A stretch of 64,000 nucleotides of DNA from Simmondsia chinensis (GCA_018398585.1 JAGTTD010000001.1:29581438-29645437), one strand, 5' to 3'. Positions 23,021 through 34,989 are shown, counted from the first letter of the stretch. Numbers and translations: made by a program. The notes: generated by a model from the letters alone, not told the origin.

Positions 23021-24539
23021 AAGATTCTCAAATGTCTCCTGATCTGAGTCATTCTCACTAGTATCAGATTCTTCACCCTCTAAGTGTTCATCAGCACTGA
23101 TTCCTTCAGCAAACATGAGGAACTTTGGATTACATTTATGGCCAAATTGATAAGGTTGGTTGCACTGGTAACAAAGCCTTTGAGGTTTCTTCTCATCTGA
23201 TCGGTTAGACTTGGGCCTAACAAATCCTTTTTGAGACTTGAAACTGCCACCAAGACCCCTTGTTCCCACTTGAAGCTAAGATTGTTGCCTCAAAAAGCTT
23301 AGCTTTAAGCTTTAGACAATGTTGTAGGTCCAACTGCTTTAACGAGATTCTTAACCCTGGACTTCAATTCACTTATGAAACTTGAGACATAATATGACTC
23401 AGTGGCATGAGGATATTCAGTTATCATACTAGCTCTGAGGTTCTCAAACCTTGTCATATACTCCTTCATAGATGTTTCTTGTATCACCTTATTAAATCTA
23501 TCAACAATATCACTAGAGTCTTCATCACCATAACGCTCAAAACGTTCTCTCACAAACTCAGCCCAATTGAGAGAAGGATTTCCCTTTAAACTGTAAAACA
23601 AACCTCATGATCTCCAAGAAGATAAACTGCAGCAATTTGAACCTTTTCGGCCTCCTGAATGTGATAAAAGTGGAAATAACGATCACATCTTCTCAACCTG
23701 AATGAGGCTGCTTTCCATCAAACGGATCAATCTGCACCATTGGTTGTCCATAGCCACTGCTTCTATTGTTGGATATCACCTCATTACTGCCTGAACGCTA
23801 CTAGTTCCACTGATTAGGAGGATGATCAATTTGTTCTTCAATCAAACTAGTAGTTCTGTAAACATCTGCTTGCTCAGGTGGTCAAATAGCCTGTCCTAGA
23901 TTCAAACTAGTAGGTCTTGATTGAGCTTGATCAAATGATCGATCCTGTCTAACCAATACCTCCTCATCATGACTTCGAATTTGAGCTATAACATCAGCTG
24001 CTTGAGTCATAAATTGATGGCTTTCACTGGCTACAGCAGGTCTAGCAGGAACATTAGGTTGCGACATCACCGGAGGTCTCATCTGTTGATCCACAAGCAA
24101 CGAACTAGCAGGAAGCAGAGGATTAGGAACTAAAGCTGCATTATGTCTACTAAACTGACTTTGAATTTCAGCAATCTTCTTACTGAACAACCATGTCTGT
24201 TGATCAATTCGCTCAACCAATGTCTCCTCAAATTGTTGCTTTTGCTGATTTAATTGAATAGAAATGTTCTCATCAATATGCCTTGACTGCAAGCTGAACC
24301 TCTCATTAAAAGATTTGATCTTATTCCTTAAGCAAGTTACGCAACCGATCCTCGGTTCTTTGTTCTCTTTCCAGTTGTGATTAATTAAGCTGTACAATCA
24401 TAGCTGTCATCTGTGCATTCAAAACATCTGAAGTGACTACCTGCGGTGCATCTTCAGCATTTCCACTAACAATCTCAGCATAAGAAGGATTAGCTGCTGA
24501 TTTAGCAGCTACAGATCTTGTAATGACTCCACTGGCCAT
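23021..24539 (-). pseudogene. Element D gag
   Basis: The start is ATG at 24539 (minus), giving the N-terminal motif MASGVITRS that recurs in sibling gags. A Gln-rich, probably coiled-coil region lies at 24150-24400, the gag domain at about 23300-23720 (EYMTRFENLRASMI, SYYVSSFISELKSRVKNLVKAV) and the zinc knuckle CYQCNQPYQFGHKC at about 23125-23175. Several stops are present. Confidence 0.85.
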
Positions 24540-24722
24540 TGTTGCAAGTCTTTATGTATCAATTCAATTCTTTTATGTGCTTTAAAGCAAGTTTCCGGAT
24601 AATACCACAGCAATGTCAACAGAATTCAGAATTGAATTCTCAAGCAATTTGCAATGCGATTCAAGATACTTGATATCAAATTCACGTTTGATTTTGAAGC
24701 CAAACGAGGCTCTGATACCAAT
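24540..24722 (-). promoter_or_regulatory. Element D leader and primer binding site
   Basis: About 180 bases between gag ATG and LTR. The primer site TTGGTATCAGAGCC on the minus strand at 24707-24721 matches initiator tRNA-Met. Confidence 0.82.
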
Positions 24723-25445
24723 TGTTAAACCTCTAGATAAATCTTGAAGTTTAACCTTGTGACAGAGAGTGTAGATGAGAAGAGAAGTGAAGGAGATAAC
24801 GAATATAGAGAGAATTAGATGAGAGAAAGAAGGATCTCAAAAGAGATTAGGTCGAATTTTCATTGAATGCCTTCCAATTACACATGAACTAATTACTTTT
24901 ATGAATCAAGATACAATGGACTTGGACCAGCCACCAATATTGACTAGCTCTTGACCCAACCGAAACAACTATCTTGAATACTCGTTGGTGCCAAAACTAC
25001 CAATTCAAAATATAAGCTATTACAACTTGTTAACTACCAAAACCTAGATTGATAGCTAACCTTATGGAAAAGAGAGATAAGATGAGAAGAGAATTGAAAG
25101 TAGATGAGAAGTAGAGAAATAGATGAGAAATAGAGAGGATTTTCCAAAAGGAAATCAGGTAGTTATTCATTAAATGAAGACATTACAAGCATTAGATCTA
25201 TTTATAATAGATATTGGTACAATGCATTAAGACACACACAATACTAACCGTTAAAACCAACTTTGGCTCCTAAATCAAGCAAGCTGCCTCATTTGACCGA
25301 TATTGACTTTAATACCTGATTTTGGCCCCAACCGACCAGCAACTAACAATCATATTACAACTCAACAGCACCCAACACATTACAAACAATTAAAGATCTA
25401 TTATAACCGAAATACTAAATGATTTATAACACAACTGAACAATTA
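24723..25445 (-). repeat. Element D 5' LTR, interrupted by E and truncated
   Basis: Colinear with 16935-17312 up to 25027, then solo LTR E, then nine further bases before the sequence jumps into the LTR of C at 25446. A deletion therefore removed the outer end of D and part of C. Confidence 0.83.
25028..25431 (-). repeat. Element E: solo LTR (404 bp)
   Basis: TGTTAACTACC to TTATAACA, flanked by exact CAACT (25023-25027, 25432-25436). Orientation follows from the terminal inverted repeat at its left end (GTTAACTACCAA against TTGATAGCTAAC) and from AGATCTATTTATAATAG near 25195, whose minus strand is TATAAATAG. No interior is present, so an element recombined between its LTRs and left one. It sits in the LTR of D, which sits in the LTR of C. 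Confidence 0.88.
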
Positions 25446-25697
25446 TAGAAATCTGGTTACAATGTATCAAGACAAGATCCAACCGACTAACAACTAGCTG
25501 AGCCGCCACATTTGACAGTCACTTGACGTACTTAACCAACTTAATCGACTAATACAAGACTTGGTTCCAAACTATCAATTCAAACCTAACACAGCAAGCG
25601 ACTAAGACAACAAACCAACAACTAATCCAAACAAGCTTCAATTATCAAAAGCTAAATAGCAACCACCAAAGACCTTATGCAAAATACGATCATAACA
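25446..25697 (-). repeat. Element C 3' LTR, right piece
   Basis: Matches 30915-31177 and ends GATCATAACA. The minus-strand polypurine tract GAGGAGGGGAATG and the stem-loop CATTCTTG/CAAGAATG follow at 25698-25738. Confidence 0.86.
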
Positions 25698-27000
25698 TTC
25701 CCCTCCTCTTGAAAACATTCTTGTCCTCAAGAATGGAAACTAGGAAATTGACTCTTCAAGAATTGAAGCTCCTCCCAAGTTGAAAATTTGTCTTCCACAT
25801 TAGCCCACTGCACTAGAACCTCTTGTCTGACTCTGTCACCATCTTTCAACTTGTGAGAATCAAGCACAGCAACAGGTTCCAACAAAATAGCTCCATTTGA
25901 GGCTGTGTCAGGAGGTTGAATTGAGCTTTCACAACCTCTCTTCACCTGTTTCTTGAGGAAGGACACATGAAAAACATGATGAATGTAAGAGCTAGGTGGT
26001 AAGTCAAGCTTGTAATCTACTTTGCCAATCTTTTCTAAGATCTTGTATGGTCCAAAGAACCTAGCACACAACTTCACATTCCTCCTCACAGCCGTGGCTG
26101 ATTGTCTGTAATGCTGTAACATCAGATAGACCATGTCTCCAACTTTAAAATTTTTGTCCACGCGCTTCCTATTTCCATAAAACTTCATTCTGGCTTGTGC
26201 TTAATGGAGATTGTCCTTCAACACTTGCATCAATTGCCTCCTCAACTGAAGTAAATTAGCCACTTCAGGTACGGTTGACATAATGCCTTGGAACATCAAT
26301 GGTGTTGGGGAATCATAGCCATAGATAGCTTTGAATGGAGTAGTTCCAATGGAAGCATGAGCATGAGTATTGTATCAATACTCGGCCAAAGATAGCTACT
26401 TACTCCACACCTTGGGATGATTGAACACCATACACCTAAGGTATTGCTCAATGCATTGGTTGACTCTTTTAGTTTTCCATTGATTTAGGGATGGTATGAT
26501 GAACTAAGAGCCAAGGTTGTTCCCATCAAGTTGAACAATTCTTTCCAGAAAAGGCTAGTAAAGATCCTGTCACAATCTAACATAATAGATTGAGGACCCC
26601 CATGTAACTTATAGATGTTGTCCAAGAGCTCTTAGCTAATTTTTCAGCGGTTACTAGTCTAGCTAAGCCAATGAAATGACTGAATTTGGTGAATCGATCC
26701 ACCACAACCCATATAACCTCCTTTCCTTCTGACTTGGGCAAACCTTCAATAAAGTCCATGCTAATGTTTTACCCAGCTCCTTTAAGGATCGGTAAAGGTT
26801 GGAGAAGACCTTGATATCTATGATCTCCCAGCTTAGTTTGCTGACAAACCTCACAAGTTTGAACAAGATCAGCAACTGCCTTCTTCATGCCTCTTCAACA
26901 GAAATAAGCTCGGAGCCTTTGGTAGGTGCCTTCAACTCCAGAGTGTCCTCCCCATGCTGACTCATGTGAGGCACTAATGATGTGTTGTCTTAAATCAGTG
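25698..27000 (-). pseudogene. Element C integrase and chromodomain-like tail
   Basis: The open segment at 25727-26188 carries GDMVYLMLQHYRQ, LPPSSYIHHVFHVSFLKKQV and a tail ending VLVQWANVEDKFSTWEEL...FPSFHS. The QW...STWEEL pattern is the second half of a chromodomain-like fold used by chromoviruses. The core is broken: MDFIEGLPKSEGKEVIWVVVD at 26700-26759, and eroded DDE blocks at 26380-26590. The zinc finger (WGGHSGVEGTYQRL) is at about 26915-26965. Confidence 0.84.
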
Positions 27001-27830
27001 GAAGAGCCAATGTACAACTTGCCCTTCAATCTAATAATACCTTTCAGAACAAATACCTCTGCATCAGTGGCTTCACTGCCAGTCTTGCTCACATTGAAAG
27101 CAGTAATGCATTCTTGTGCTAAAGGATCATCTTCATAGGACTTATATACCTCATCAACCAAAGCTGGAAGTACAATTGATACTGCTCTACAAAATGCTAA
27201 CTCACAATCTTCCAATCATTGAGATAATGCATCAGTTGCAGCATTATCTTTCCCTTTCTTGTATTCAATGTCATAATCAAGCCCCAACATCTTCATTAAT
27301 CCTTTCTTCTGGATTCTTGTAACAATTTCTGCTCTAAAAGATGCTTCAGACGTTGATGATCTGTCTTAATTGTGAAATGATGCCCATCCAAGTAATGCCT
27401 CCACTTATCAACAGCAAGTAGAATTGCGAGGTACTCCTTTTCATAAGTGGATAAAACTTGGTGCTTAGGACTCAAAGCTTGGCTGAGGTAAGCTATTGGC
27501 TTCCCTTCTTGAGATAGAACAGCTCCAATTCCACTTCCACAAGCATCTGTTTCCAAGATGAATCTCAAAGTGAAGTCAGGCATTGCTAGAACTGGTGCCT
27601 TACACATTACAGACTTCAAGGCTTCGAATGCTTCTTGAGCTTTGTCTGACCACTTAAAGGAATCCTTCTTTAACAGTTCAGTTAGAGGTTTGGCCATAGC
27701 TCCATAGTTACCAACAAACTTTCGATAATAACCAGTCAAGCTCAAAAATCCTCTCAACTGCTTCAAAGTCACAGGTACAGGCCAATCCACCATAGCTTGC
27801 ACCTTGGAAGGATCACTTAGCCAATTTGGC
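27001..27830 (-). pseudogene. Element C RNase H with flanking spacer
   Basis: The segment at 27296-27832 carries the RT end (LRGFLSLTGYYRKFV), ILETDACGSGIGAVLSQ (first Asp), STYEKEYLAILLAVD (Glu) and IKTDHQRLKHLLEQK (Asp). The ADALS block lies near 27220-27240, after a frame change. All catalytic residues seem to survive. Confidence 0.85.
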
Positions 27831-28400
27831 ATATAACTTTTGCTTGCGCATGACCAAGAACACTTCTCTTAAATGCTTCAGATGTTCTTTAAATAAGATG
27901 CTGTAAATCAGAATGTCATCAAAGAATACCAGTACAAACTTCCTCAAGAACTGCTTGAAAACATCATTCATAAGAGCCTGGGAGGTAGTTAGAGCATTGG
28001 TCAGTCCAAATGACATGACCACAAATTCAAAGTGTCCATGATGTGTTCTGAACGCAGTTTTATACACATTTTGCTCTAACACTTTGATTTGGTGATAGCC
28101 TTGCCTCAAATCCAGTTTGGAGAAGACTTGTGCTCCATGTAACTCATCAAGCACGTCATCTATGACAGGAATTGGAAACTTATCCTTTACTGTCATTGAA
28201 TTTAGCTGTCTGTACTCTATGCACATCCTTGCTGTTCCATCTTTCTTCTTAACAAGGATTACAGGAGAAGCAAAAGGGTTGTGACTCTACCTTATGAAAC
28301 TTGTCTTGAGTAACTCATCCACCTGCTTCTCAATTTCTGTCTTTTGAGCATGAAGATACTTGTATGGTCTTAACTTCACAGGTTTTGCATCATACTTGAG
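27813..28400 (-). pseudogene. Element C reverse transcriptase
   Basis: [20 protein letters not shown] through [14 protein letters not shown] and [12 protein letters not shown] (about 27895-27930), with both Asp intact. A segment between FFDD and the RNase H is deleted: the line ending KLYAKLAK jumps straight to SDPSKVQAM near 27815, losing about 25 residues. A stop lies near 28284. Confidence 0.86.
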
Positions 28401-29060
28401 AGGGATAGCATGATCCAAGCTCCTCTTAAGAGGTAAGGCCTTGGGCAATTCAAACAAATATTTAAATTCCTCCTTCACTACCTGAACTTCAAGCTGAGTA
28501 ATCTTCACCACTTCAGTTGGAGATATAGCAAACAATTGTCCTACCCACTGGTAAGCACATTTCTTGAATCCTTTCTCCAATTTCTTGCCATACATAGTCT
28601 GTAATTGAGCCTAATCTGTCATACCCTACAAAGTGACTTTAGATCCTTGAATCTCAAATGAGACTATCAACTTAGCAAAGTCGAAGAGAACTGAACTGTA
28701 AAATCTCATCCAATCTATCCTAAGGACCATGTCACATCCACCCAAAGGCAAGATCCTGAAGTCATAATCAAACTTGCGGTCTTCCATCAACCACTGGAAT
28801 CCTTGGCATTAAGACCACTGGAATCCTTGGCATTTGTTCTGAGTTAACACTGAATTCCCATCTGCAACTGTCACTGCCAAAGGATGTGTCTTAATTACTT
28901 CATGTCCCACCTTCTTCACCACTTTTGGATCAACAAAACTATGGGTGCTCCCACTATCAGTCAAAATTATGATTGATCTCTTTCTAGCTTTCCCCTAGAT
29001 CCTTATAGTGTTATGAGTTCCATTGCCAGTTAAGGCTTTCATAGAAATTCCAACTTCATC
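28401..29060 (-). pseudogene. Element C protease and linker
   Basis: The active site TDSGSTHSFVDPK lies near 28920-28960, with DSG intact. GGCDMVLRIDWM follows near 28710-28745, and then a linker to RT. A short duplication is seen at 28785-28840, where CCACTGGAATCCTTGGCATT occurs twice 22 bases apart. Confidence 0.8.
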
Positions 29061-30612
29061 TTCACTAAGTTCCTCTAGTGACTCTTGTTCTGAACTATCA
29101 TTATCCACTTTAGATTCTTCACTACCAGACAATTCCTCAGCACTCTTTCCCCTAGCTAACATGAGGAATTTTGGGTTGCATTTATGGCCAAATTGATAAG
29201 GTTGATCGCATTTGAAACAAAGCTTTTGTGGCTTCTTCTCACTAGATTAACTGGCCTTGGACTTAACTGCCCCTTTCTGTTGCTTAGAACTACTTCCAAG
29301 ATACCTTGATCCTTCATTTGAAGCAAGAACTATTGCCTCAAACAGCTTGGCCTTAGCATAAGGCTTAGACAGTGCTGCAGAATCAACAACCTTAACAAGG
29401 TTCTTAACTTTGGGCTTTAAGCCACTTATGAAGCTTGAGACATAGTATGACTCAGTAGCTTTGAGGATAGGCAGTTATCATGCTTGCTCTAAGGTTCTCA
29501 AACCTTGTCATATACTCCTTCATCGAAGTTTCTTGTATCACTTTATTAAATCTATCAACAATATCACTGGAATCTTCCTCTCCATATCGCTCACAAAGCT
29601 CTTTCACAAATTCAGCCCAAGAAAGTGTAGGATTGCACTACAACAAACTATAAAACCACACCTCATGGTCTCCCAGAAGATACACAGATGCTATCTGCAC
29701 CTTCTCGGAATCATCAATGTGGTAGAACTGGAAATAATGATCGCATCTTCTCAACCATGAATGAGGTTGCTTCCCATCGATAGGATCTATCTGAACTCTT
29801 GGCTGCCTATAACCACTACTTCTGTTATTGGATGAAGTATTATTACATCCTGAATGTTGTTGGTGCCACTGATCAGGTGGACGATCAAACCGTTCAGAAT
29901 TAGAATTGGCATATCTGAAGTGAATTGGATGATCAGGAGGTCGATCATTCTGTCCTGGAATTAAGCAGGTAGCTCGTGACTGAACTTGATCAGATGGATG
30001 ATGTTGTGCTCTGGCAGTTACCTCAGCTTCTTGAATCTGATCCTGAGATCTAACAGAAGCCACTTGAGCACGATCTTGAGGACTAGCAGCAACATTTGGA
30101 ATTTGAGGATTCACCTCATCAAGAAGCCTCCTTTGTTGATTTATGTGTAACAGACTAGCAAGAATTAGAGGTTCCGGAGTAGATGACACATTTTGCCTAT
30201 CGAATTGGTCGCGCAACTCATTAAACTTCTCTTTAATGTTTTGTGTCTGTTGATTCAACCTATCTGTGATCCTTTCCTCAAACTCTTGAGCTTGCTGATT
30301 AACACGATCAATTATCTTTTCCTTAAAACCTTGCAGTTGTTGAGGCACTAGGCCGTCATTCCTTTGATCGTTTTCTCTTAGAAACTGCCTCATATGTTGA
30401 AGCATTTGATCTTTATCCTTTTGCCTCTGCTACTGAACCTAATTGAACATTAGATCCATCTGCAATGATAGTTGATCATTCGTAACAAACTGTACCTCTC
30501 TTGCTGCACTTGCACCAACTGCTGCAACATACGAGACATTTGGATCAACAAATGTAGCTGGAATTCCATTTCCAGCTCCAGCTTCTGATCGTGTAGTAAC
30601 ACCACTGGACAT
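29061..30612 (-). pseudogene. Element C gag
   Basis: ATG at 30612 gives MSSGVTTRSEAG, the N-terminal motif of the sibling gags. A Gln-rich coiled-coil region follows (30150-30400), then the gag domain (about 29330-29760: SWLRRCDHYFQFYHI, EYMTRFENLRA, SGLKPKVKNLVKVV) and the zinc knuckle CFKCDQPYQFGHKC near 29165-29215. Stops near 29637, 29460 and 29250 break it. Confidence 0.85.
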
Positions 30613-30750
30613 TGCTAATTGCTGATTCTTACGCTTCTCCAGCTCTAATTTATCAAGCAAATGATCAAAATCACCTTGATCTCAACATAAACAATCAAAT
30701 TGAAGTAATTCAACTTAATTGATAGCCTAAAATGAGGCTCTGATACCAAT
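30613..30750 (-). promoter_or_regulatory. Element C leader and primer binding site
   Basis: The primer site TTGGTATCAGAGCC on the minus strand at 30735-30749 is adjacent to the LTR, followed by a short leader to the gag ATG. Confidence 0.85.
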
Positions 30751-31177
30751 TGTTAAGCCTCTAGTTGAACTAGAAGTCTAACATTCTGAAAGAGAGAGTT
30801 TAGATGAAAAAAGAAGTGAAGGAGATGAGAAATTAGAGAGAGAATTAGATAAGAGAGAGAAAATATCTCAAAGAGATTAGGTTGTATTTGATTGAATAAT
30901 GAATCTTACACTTAAGCCTACTACTCATAGAAATCTAGTTACAATGTATCACGACAAGATCCAACCGACTAACAACTAGCTCAGCTGCTGCATTTGACCA
31001 TCACTTGACTTACTTAACCAACTTAACCGACTAATACAAGACTTGGCGCCAAACTATCAATTCAAACCTAACACAGCAAGTGACTAAGAAAACAAACCAG
31101 CACCTAATCAAAACAAGCTTCAATTATCAAAAGCTAAACAACAACCACCAAAGACCTTCTACAGCACGATCATAACA
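30751..31177 (-). repeat. Element C 5' LTR (427 bp)
   Basis: TGTTAAGCCTC to GATCATAACA. The terminal inverted repeat is at 30752-30782. The pyrimidine-rich TCTCATCT tract (minus strand) is at 30785-30870. Confidence 0.88.
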
Positions 31178-31182
31178 TAGTG

Positions 31183-31528
31183 CTCTAGCTCCTGCAGACA
31201 AATTATGTCTAGTAATCTGTTGCTGTGGTCAGTGGATCTTTAATTTAAGTTGCTAAGAATGTAATTTAACTTCTCAGCTGACCTTTGATCCTATGATTGC
31301 GGCATTTTTACAAACATCTCTTCCATTTGAATCCTTAATTGTTCAAATTGATTAACTTCAGCATTAGCTCCAACATTTGCACCAGCAGCAGTAGCATTCG
31401 CAACATTAGCAGCAGCATTTGCTGTAGTTATAACTCCACTAATCATTGGTACACTCTTATTGTGTCTAGCCAACTCCAATCAATTAGTTAACAATCAATC
31501 GGCAGCAAACACTAGCTCTAATACCAAT
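31183..31528 (-). pseudogene. Element A gag N-terminus, leader and primer site
   Basis: The ORF at 31291-31479 begins near MISGVITTANAAAN, again the SGV-TT motif after the start. An Ala-rich stretch and EQLRIQMEEMF follow before stops. The primer site on the minus strand at 31515-31528 reads TTGGTATTAGAGC, with one change from the tRNA-Met match. Confidence 0.75.
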
Positions 31529-31900
31529 TGTTATGATTCAAGGTCAAACTTGAATGATAACCTAGGGAAAAGAGAGTATGAGATGAGAAGAGAAGTGAAA
31601 GAGATGAGAAATAAAGAGAAATTAGGGTTGGGAGAGGAAAGCGATCAATTTTCTATTCAATGAATCAAGAGTAAAAGATATTTTGCTTGTTTATACACAA
31701 GACTTAAGACGGCTAAAACATTGCACCTAGACAAGCTCTTAAACCAACTTAACTAGACTAGGCGCCAAGACACAAATCACCTGCTAGCCAACTAAACCAC
31801 TTTTCCGGCCAAATTGTTATTTGAATGAACAAACGTAAAATCACAAGAAATCGACTATGTCAGCGGCTACAGATAAAGAAAGTGCCTCACGGTCATGATA
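31529..31900 (-). repeat. Element A 5' LTR (372 bp)
   Basis: TGTTATGATTC to CATGATA; the last CA has become TA. It is the longer copy. The inverted repeat GTTATGATTCAAG...CTTGAATGATAAC is at 31530-31562. GTGGG follows. Confidence 0.87.
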
Positions 31901-32610
31901 GTGGGCTCCTAGCATTACTAGCGTTACTTCATCCATGTTAAGGAACTTGAGAAGCACTCCACTAGCGTCCCTTTCATATAACTCACCAGACTCACCATCC
32001 AGATGGAATCTGTGAGCTTTCATTTTCATCTTTCTATCCTTAATTATCATTGAGGGTTATTGAAGTAATCCATTAAGGGCTTCCTCTCTTGTTGACTTAG
32101 GACAGTTTGCTTACCCTCATAGTGCTCCAAGTGGCTACTTTGCGTGTCTTCACCTATGAGGGTAGAGGACTCAGTGAACTCGATGTCATGATCCAAAACC
32201 TTAGTCTTGATGACCATGGTTTCTTCACGCCAAGTTGTACGCAATTTGTATCAAGATGCCAATTGAGCCAAGTTGTTGGCTGGCTTATTCTATTCCCTGA
32301 GAATATGTTCAAACTGCACACCATCATACTTACTCAATAGCTTTTGTACTAGTGATAGGTATCGATTCGAGGTATCACTCAAACATTGAAATTCCCCTTT
32401 TACTTGGGAAATTACCAACTACGAAGCCCCTTTGATGATAACACTATGGACATGCATTTCTAGAAGAGTTTGAAGGCCAATTATCAATGCCTTATACTTT
32501 GCCATGTTGTTGGAACATTTACCCATAAAGGTGACCACCAATTTAGCGATGATCCCAATAGGGGATTCTATCTCATTCCAACTCCAGCACTTGAATTGGT
32601 CCTCCAACCT
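31901..32610 (-). pseudogene. Tat/Ogre RNase H and linker to integrase
   Basis: 32419-32607 shows the RNase H block with GIIAKLVVTFMGKCSNNMAKYKALIIGL, where the usual NNxAEYEAL reads NNMAKYKAL, so the catalytic Glu is Lys. 31841-32050 gives the linker HRFHLDGESGELYERDASG...LKFLNMDEVTLVM leading into the zinc finger of integrase at 8398. Stops separate them. Confidence 0.8.
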
Positions 32611-33990
32611 TCAAAGAACAGTTTCCAAGGAACCAATTCTACCACTGTAAGCTATTCTAGCTCATTGTTTAAGCCAGTATGGATGTTTGGGTAGTCAACT
32701 AAAAAGTCTGCTCAAGCTTTTCCTTTAACCGAATTTTGTGAGACATAAACCAACTAAAACAAAAGTAGAGCTAAGCTCCACTTATTCAGTCTCCCTCTTA
32801 GAAATGGCCTATTCAGCATGTACTTGAGTATATTTGCCTGGGCAACCACAAATATAGTAAATGTTAAGAAATAATGTCTCAATTTTGTTAATGTATAAAA
32901 CAATGATAGACACAGTCTCAATTGGGGAATACTTTATTTCACCTTCATGTAGGCAACAACAAAGGTAGAACACAGCATGTTCAAAACCTTGCTCATCATC
33001 TTGTATAAGAAAACAACTAATAGATTCCTCTGAAGTAGAGACATAGATCTTCAAAGACCTGCCCTGCTTTGGTGAAATAAGTACTAGCAGCCAAATCAAG
33101 TACTCTGTGATGGCCTCGAATGCTGCTTGATGTCGGTCCTCCCACTTGAAGTCCCTTTCAGACACGAGTCTCGGCAGTGGAGAGAAGAATTTTGTTTTCC
33201 CTGTAACATTCGAGATAAAACATCTTAGGAAGTTAACCTACCTAAGGAGGCATTGGAGCTATGGCCTTAGTCTTGTTAGTATCCACCTCGATGCCCGTTT
33301 GTTGCACCAAAAACCAACAAAGTTTCTAGCTAGTACGCCAAAAGCACATTTTAGTGGATTCATCTTAATGTTATGGGCCCTCATTCTAAGGAACGCACCT
33401 CTCAAGTCCTCCAAGTGTTTGATTAGGGATTTTTATTTAACCATGATGTCATCTATATAGACTTCCACGGTCTCGCCAATGAGGTCATGAAAGATCATGC
33501 TCATGGCTCTCTGGTAAGTGGCTTCAGCGTTCTTAAAACTAAAGGGCTTAGCCACCCATTCAAATGTCCCTATTGACCCAGGACACCTCAATGCTGTTTT
33601 GTGAGTATCCTTAGAAGCAATCATGACTTATTAGTACCCGTAATAGCCATCTATAAGGGATAAAACCTCATGCCTTGAGCCTGAGTCCATGAGCACATCA
33701 ACAATAGGCATTAGGTACTCATTCTATTGGGTGGTTGCATTTAGATCTCTGAAATCAATACAGACCCTGATTTTGTTATTCTTTTTAATGATGGGAACAA
33801 TATTTGCTAGCCGCTTAACATACCCAGCAATTCTAATGAATTTGTCCATTAAGAGACTTTCAATCTCTTCCTTGACCAAATCAATGACCTCTTGAGACAT
33901 CCTTCTCTGGGCTTGAATTATGGGCCTCGAGCCTAGCTTAATAGGAAGCCCATGCTCAACCACTTTTTTGCCTAGGTCAAGCATCTCGTG
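32611..33990 (-). pseudogene. Tat/Ogre reverse transcriptase
   Basis: 33724-33984 gives EIESLLMDKFIR, NIVPIIKKNNKIRVCIDFRDLNATT. 33433-33624 gives FSFKNAEATYQRAMSMIFHDLIGETVEVYIDDIMVK with the YIDD catalytic pair intact; the NA-ATYQRAM block is typical of the Tat/Athila branch. 32809-33165 gives the start of the RNase H domain (FKWEDRHQAAFEAI). Frameshifts and stops (for example near 33630) make it dead. Confidence 0.86.
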
Positions 33991-34586
33991 ATGATCCCAA
34001 GCAAAGCAGCCTTGAATTCGCGAAGCAAAATTAAGTACTACTCTCTCTGCTCCTTAGAAAGAAGAGTGCTCAGATAAGTTTGTCTTGAGTCTTCTGTTGA
34101 ACCAAAATTAACCTTGAGGAGGGGGTCTTGGACTTCAAACCTTAGATCCTTCATTTTGGATGGAGCTACTCTTATGTAAAAGAGCTCCAACTCTTTTTCT
34201 TGTGCTGCATGGACTTAGAAACCATTGAATGGTTACTCAGTCCAAAGTTGATCCTCAGCATGCCAAGCCATGAGCCTTGCTAATACTGAGGAAACGGCCT
34301 TTTGGGCCATTACAGGGAGCTCTTCGTGCCTCCGCATTAGGGTTTCGGAGTGCCCTGTAGGTCTCTTTCGTTAAGAATGGCTCTCATGCATCCCCATAAG
34401 TCAGAGTCTTCAGACTCAAGATCCGTTTGACTAGCCTCAGCTTCAGTCAGTGGGTTGTTAAGGAAGGCTATGGTGCCTTGCTATTGAGCGGATGGTGGAG
34501 TGGGCCTTTTGACGTCTAGAGGTCCTACGCCATCTTTGTAGAATTTTGCCTCAACACAGTTGGAGCAAGCCATGAATGGCATGTAA
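33991..34586 (-). pseudogene. Tat linker between protease and RT, degenerate
   Basis: No named domain. Short open stretches on the minus strand run continuously between RT and protease. The coding line crosses insertion G and resumes at 44263. Confidence 0.5.
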
Positions 34587-34989
34587 TGTCATGATCTCGG
34601 CTGTGGGAGTGCCTGTAATCGCTTTGTAATCATTCTTATGTTGTTGAAAGGTTGTGTTTCCTTAGAATAATGGCTAATTCCAGTAAATGATTTGAATGAG
34701 GTCTTGGCGGGAAAAGTGGTTGAAGTGGTTAGCTGTGGTTTAGTCCATTTTGGCAGCTAATTTGAAAGTCGATTGTTCTTAGTAGTCTTGGTGCAATGTT
34801 TTCTTTCTTTAGCTCAATACCTATAAATACTTAGATATTTCTTGTAAGAAGATTCATTGAATGAAATTGAATTGATTCTCCATCTCAACCCTAATTCTCT
34901 TTTTATTTCTCATCTCTTTCCTTGTACTTCTCATCTCAATTCTTCCGCTATCTTAGGTTATGATTCAAGATTGATCTTGAATTATAACA
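34587..34989 (+). repeat. Element G 5' LTR (403 bp)
   Basis: TGTCATGATCTCGG to TTATAACA. CCTATAAATACTT near 34830 is a TATA box. A pyrimidine-rich tract is at 34880-34955. The terminal inverted repeat is GTTATGATTCAAGAT against ATCTTGAATTATAAC (34957-34988) with one G-T pair. Confidence 0.88.

Larger units (their letters stand above)
16935..25445 (-). mobile_element. Element D: Ty3/gypsy chromovirus-type, nested in the LTR of C
   Basis: LTRs are 16935-17312 and 24723-25027 plus 25437-25445 (interrupted by E). The outer 37 or so bases of the right LTR are lost, together with about 59 bases of C, so no duplication can be read. The interior on the minus strand gives gag, protease, RT, RNase H, integrase and tail, with F inserted in the tail. 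Confidence 0.86.
16819..31177 (-). mobile_element. Element C: Ty3/gypsy chromovirus-type, host of D
   Basis: Own sequence is 16819-16934 and 25446-31177. LTRs are 16819-16934 plus 25446-25697 (split by D) and 30751-31177. The flanks CAGTA (16814-16818) and TAGTG (31178-31182) agree at three of five positions with two transitions, so the duplication is decayed. Minus-strand gag, protease, RT, RNase H, integrase and tail are all present. It sits in the gag of A. Confidence 0.85.
8399..31900 (-). mobile_element. Element A: Ty3/gypsy chromovirus-type, carrying B and C
   Basis: Minus-strand element whose own sequence is 8399-11455, 15334-16818 and 31183-31900. LTRs are at 8399-8720 and 31529-31900. 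The flanks ATGGG (8394-8398) and GTGGG (31901-31905) form a 5-bp duplication with one change. Read right to left it gives gag, protease, RT, RNase H, integrase and a chromodomain-like tail. That is the Ty3/gypsy order; the QP-rich zinc-finger-to-core junction and short LTRs suggest the Reina lineage. The reading frames of Tat integrase and its linker join across A, which confirms the insertion point. Confidence 0.88.

Noticed and set aside
31400..31480. Ala/Asn-rich stretch as a signal peptide or toxin-like peptide
   Set aside because: It is the N-terminus of element A gag, positioned after leader and primer site.
8399..31900. Endogenous pararetrovirus
   Set aside because: LTRs, tRNA-Met primer site, integrase and target duplications define LTR retrotransposons; no movement protein or coat motif.
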